From NCBI RefSeq assembly GCF_000520815.1, contig NZ_ASRY01000109.1, positions 1-44,952 of the forward strand: 44,952 nt of DNA. Reading direction: 5' to 3'. A program made the translations under genes and the position numbers. This DNA is from Paenibacillus maysiensis. GTDB lineage: Bacteria > Bacillota > Bacilli > Paenibacillales > Paenibacillaceae. Below, piece by piece: positions 44,657 to 44,952 of this stretch. Positions within the stretch are counted from its first letter, which is position 1. Every line of letters begins with the position of its first letter. Below the pieces are notes generated by a model. It was given only the letters and a program-made list of their open reading frames with translations, searched no databases and was not told the DNA's origin.

Positions 44657-44952
44657 TCAGCTGTTTTTTGGCGTACAATAACCATCCTCGCAAACATTGC
44701 CTGATTCTTGGTTTAGAGTTGTATCTAACGTCATCAGCGGATGTTCCTCGTCCCATACTTTTTGCAGCGCCTCCAGAAACACTTCACTTGATTGTGCACC
44801 TGAAATCGCATATTTGCGGTTGATGACAAAGAAAGGTACACCTGTAGCTCCAAGATTGCTTGCTTCGCGCCCATCTGCACGAACTTCATCCGCATATTGC
44901 GTGCTTTCCAGCACGTGGAGCGTATTCCTCGCGCTTTTTCAGCTCCGCACGC
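44657..44952 (-). CDS. DsbA/FrnE-like thioredoxin-fold protein (partial; possible frameshift)
   Basis: C-terminal part of a DsbA-family oxidoreductase of the FrnE/YwbO type. Clear family sequence: LESTQYADEVRADGREASNLG, then GATGVPFFVINRKYAISGAQ (cis-Pro loop) and EVFLEALQKVWDEE. A short C-terminal tail with two Cys (NVCEDGYC) is present. The active-site CxxC would lie beyond the window. In the family frame, coding sequence continues upstream of 44914 (SARNTLHV) but meets a TGA at 44939-44941, next to a run of five A. A sequence that looks like continuing coding (RAELKK or AEK) lies in the other frames. So either a frameshift or a sequencing slip is present. Confidence 0.65.

Overview
The window looks like a chromosomal segment of a nitrogen-fixing Paenibacillus, most likely of the P. 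polymyxa group. The strongest reason is a compact nine-gene cluster on the minus strand, nifB-nifH-nifD-nifK-nifE-nifN-nifX-hesA-nifV (21355 down to 10852). This gene order, with one sigma-A-type promoter and GlnR-like boxes upstream of nifB, is the known arrangement of that group. Low-GC Firmicute features are present throughout: strong GGAGG ribosome sites, CcpA-type cre boxes, GlnR-type boxes and T-rich terminators.

Left part (1-6013): a C4-dicarboxylate utilisation locus. It has a malic enzyme with an N-terminal ACT domain (cut by the window edge, perfect cre upstream), the response regulator/sensor kinase pair dctR-dctS, a divergent solute-binding protein dctB that probably works as a co-sensor, and the dicarboxylate symporter dctA (called dctP in Bacillus), also preceded by a cre. 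Next come a DJ-1/PfpI-family gene with a CsoR-like palindrome upstream (6149-6878) and a heterodimeric ABC exporter with one degenerate ATP site (7056-10611).

Middle (10803-21526): the nif operon. NifB makes the cofactor core, NifEN and NifX carry and mature it, NifV supplies homocitrate, NifH and NifDK form the nitrogenase, and HesA is an E1-like accessory protein. Genes are tightly coupled by overlaps, and the block is visibly GC-richer than its surroundings.

Right of nif (21580-33842): plant-polysaccharide and secreted-protein genes. These are an unusually large GH32 fructan hydrolase with no visible signal peptide, a divergent LacI-type regulator, a secreted PL11 rhamnogalacturonan lyase with a cre-like box, a decayed YfcC-type carrier, and a two-gene operon for a copper-amine-oxidase-N-like protein and a 1071-residue secreted protein of unknown function.

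Right end (33843-44952): an accessory region with many decayed pieces (XRE regulator, GNAT C-terminus, IS1182-type transposase) and a family of long inverted-repeat elements (five copies or part-copies, labelled A to E) whose paired arms co-vary. It also holds a GNAT acetyltransferase, a small DUF6809-like protein, a polar amino acid ABC uptake operon flanked by inverted copies of the repeat, a Fic protein that seems to have lost its C-terminus where it collides with a two-component system, an arginase-family protein, a TetR regulator with an operator-like palindrome over its -10 box, and a DsbA/FrnE-like gene that may be frameshifted at the window edge.

No rRNA, tRNA or CRISPR array was recognised. 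The least explained items are the repeat family, the secreted 1071-residue protein pair, and the ORF-free zone near 34.0-34.6 kb bounded by terminators that point outward.
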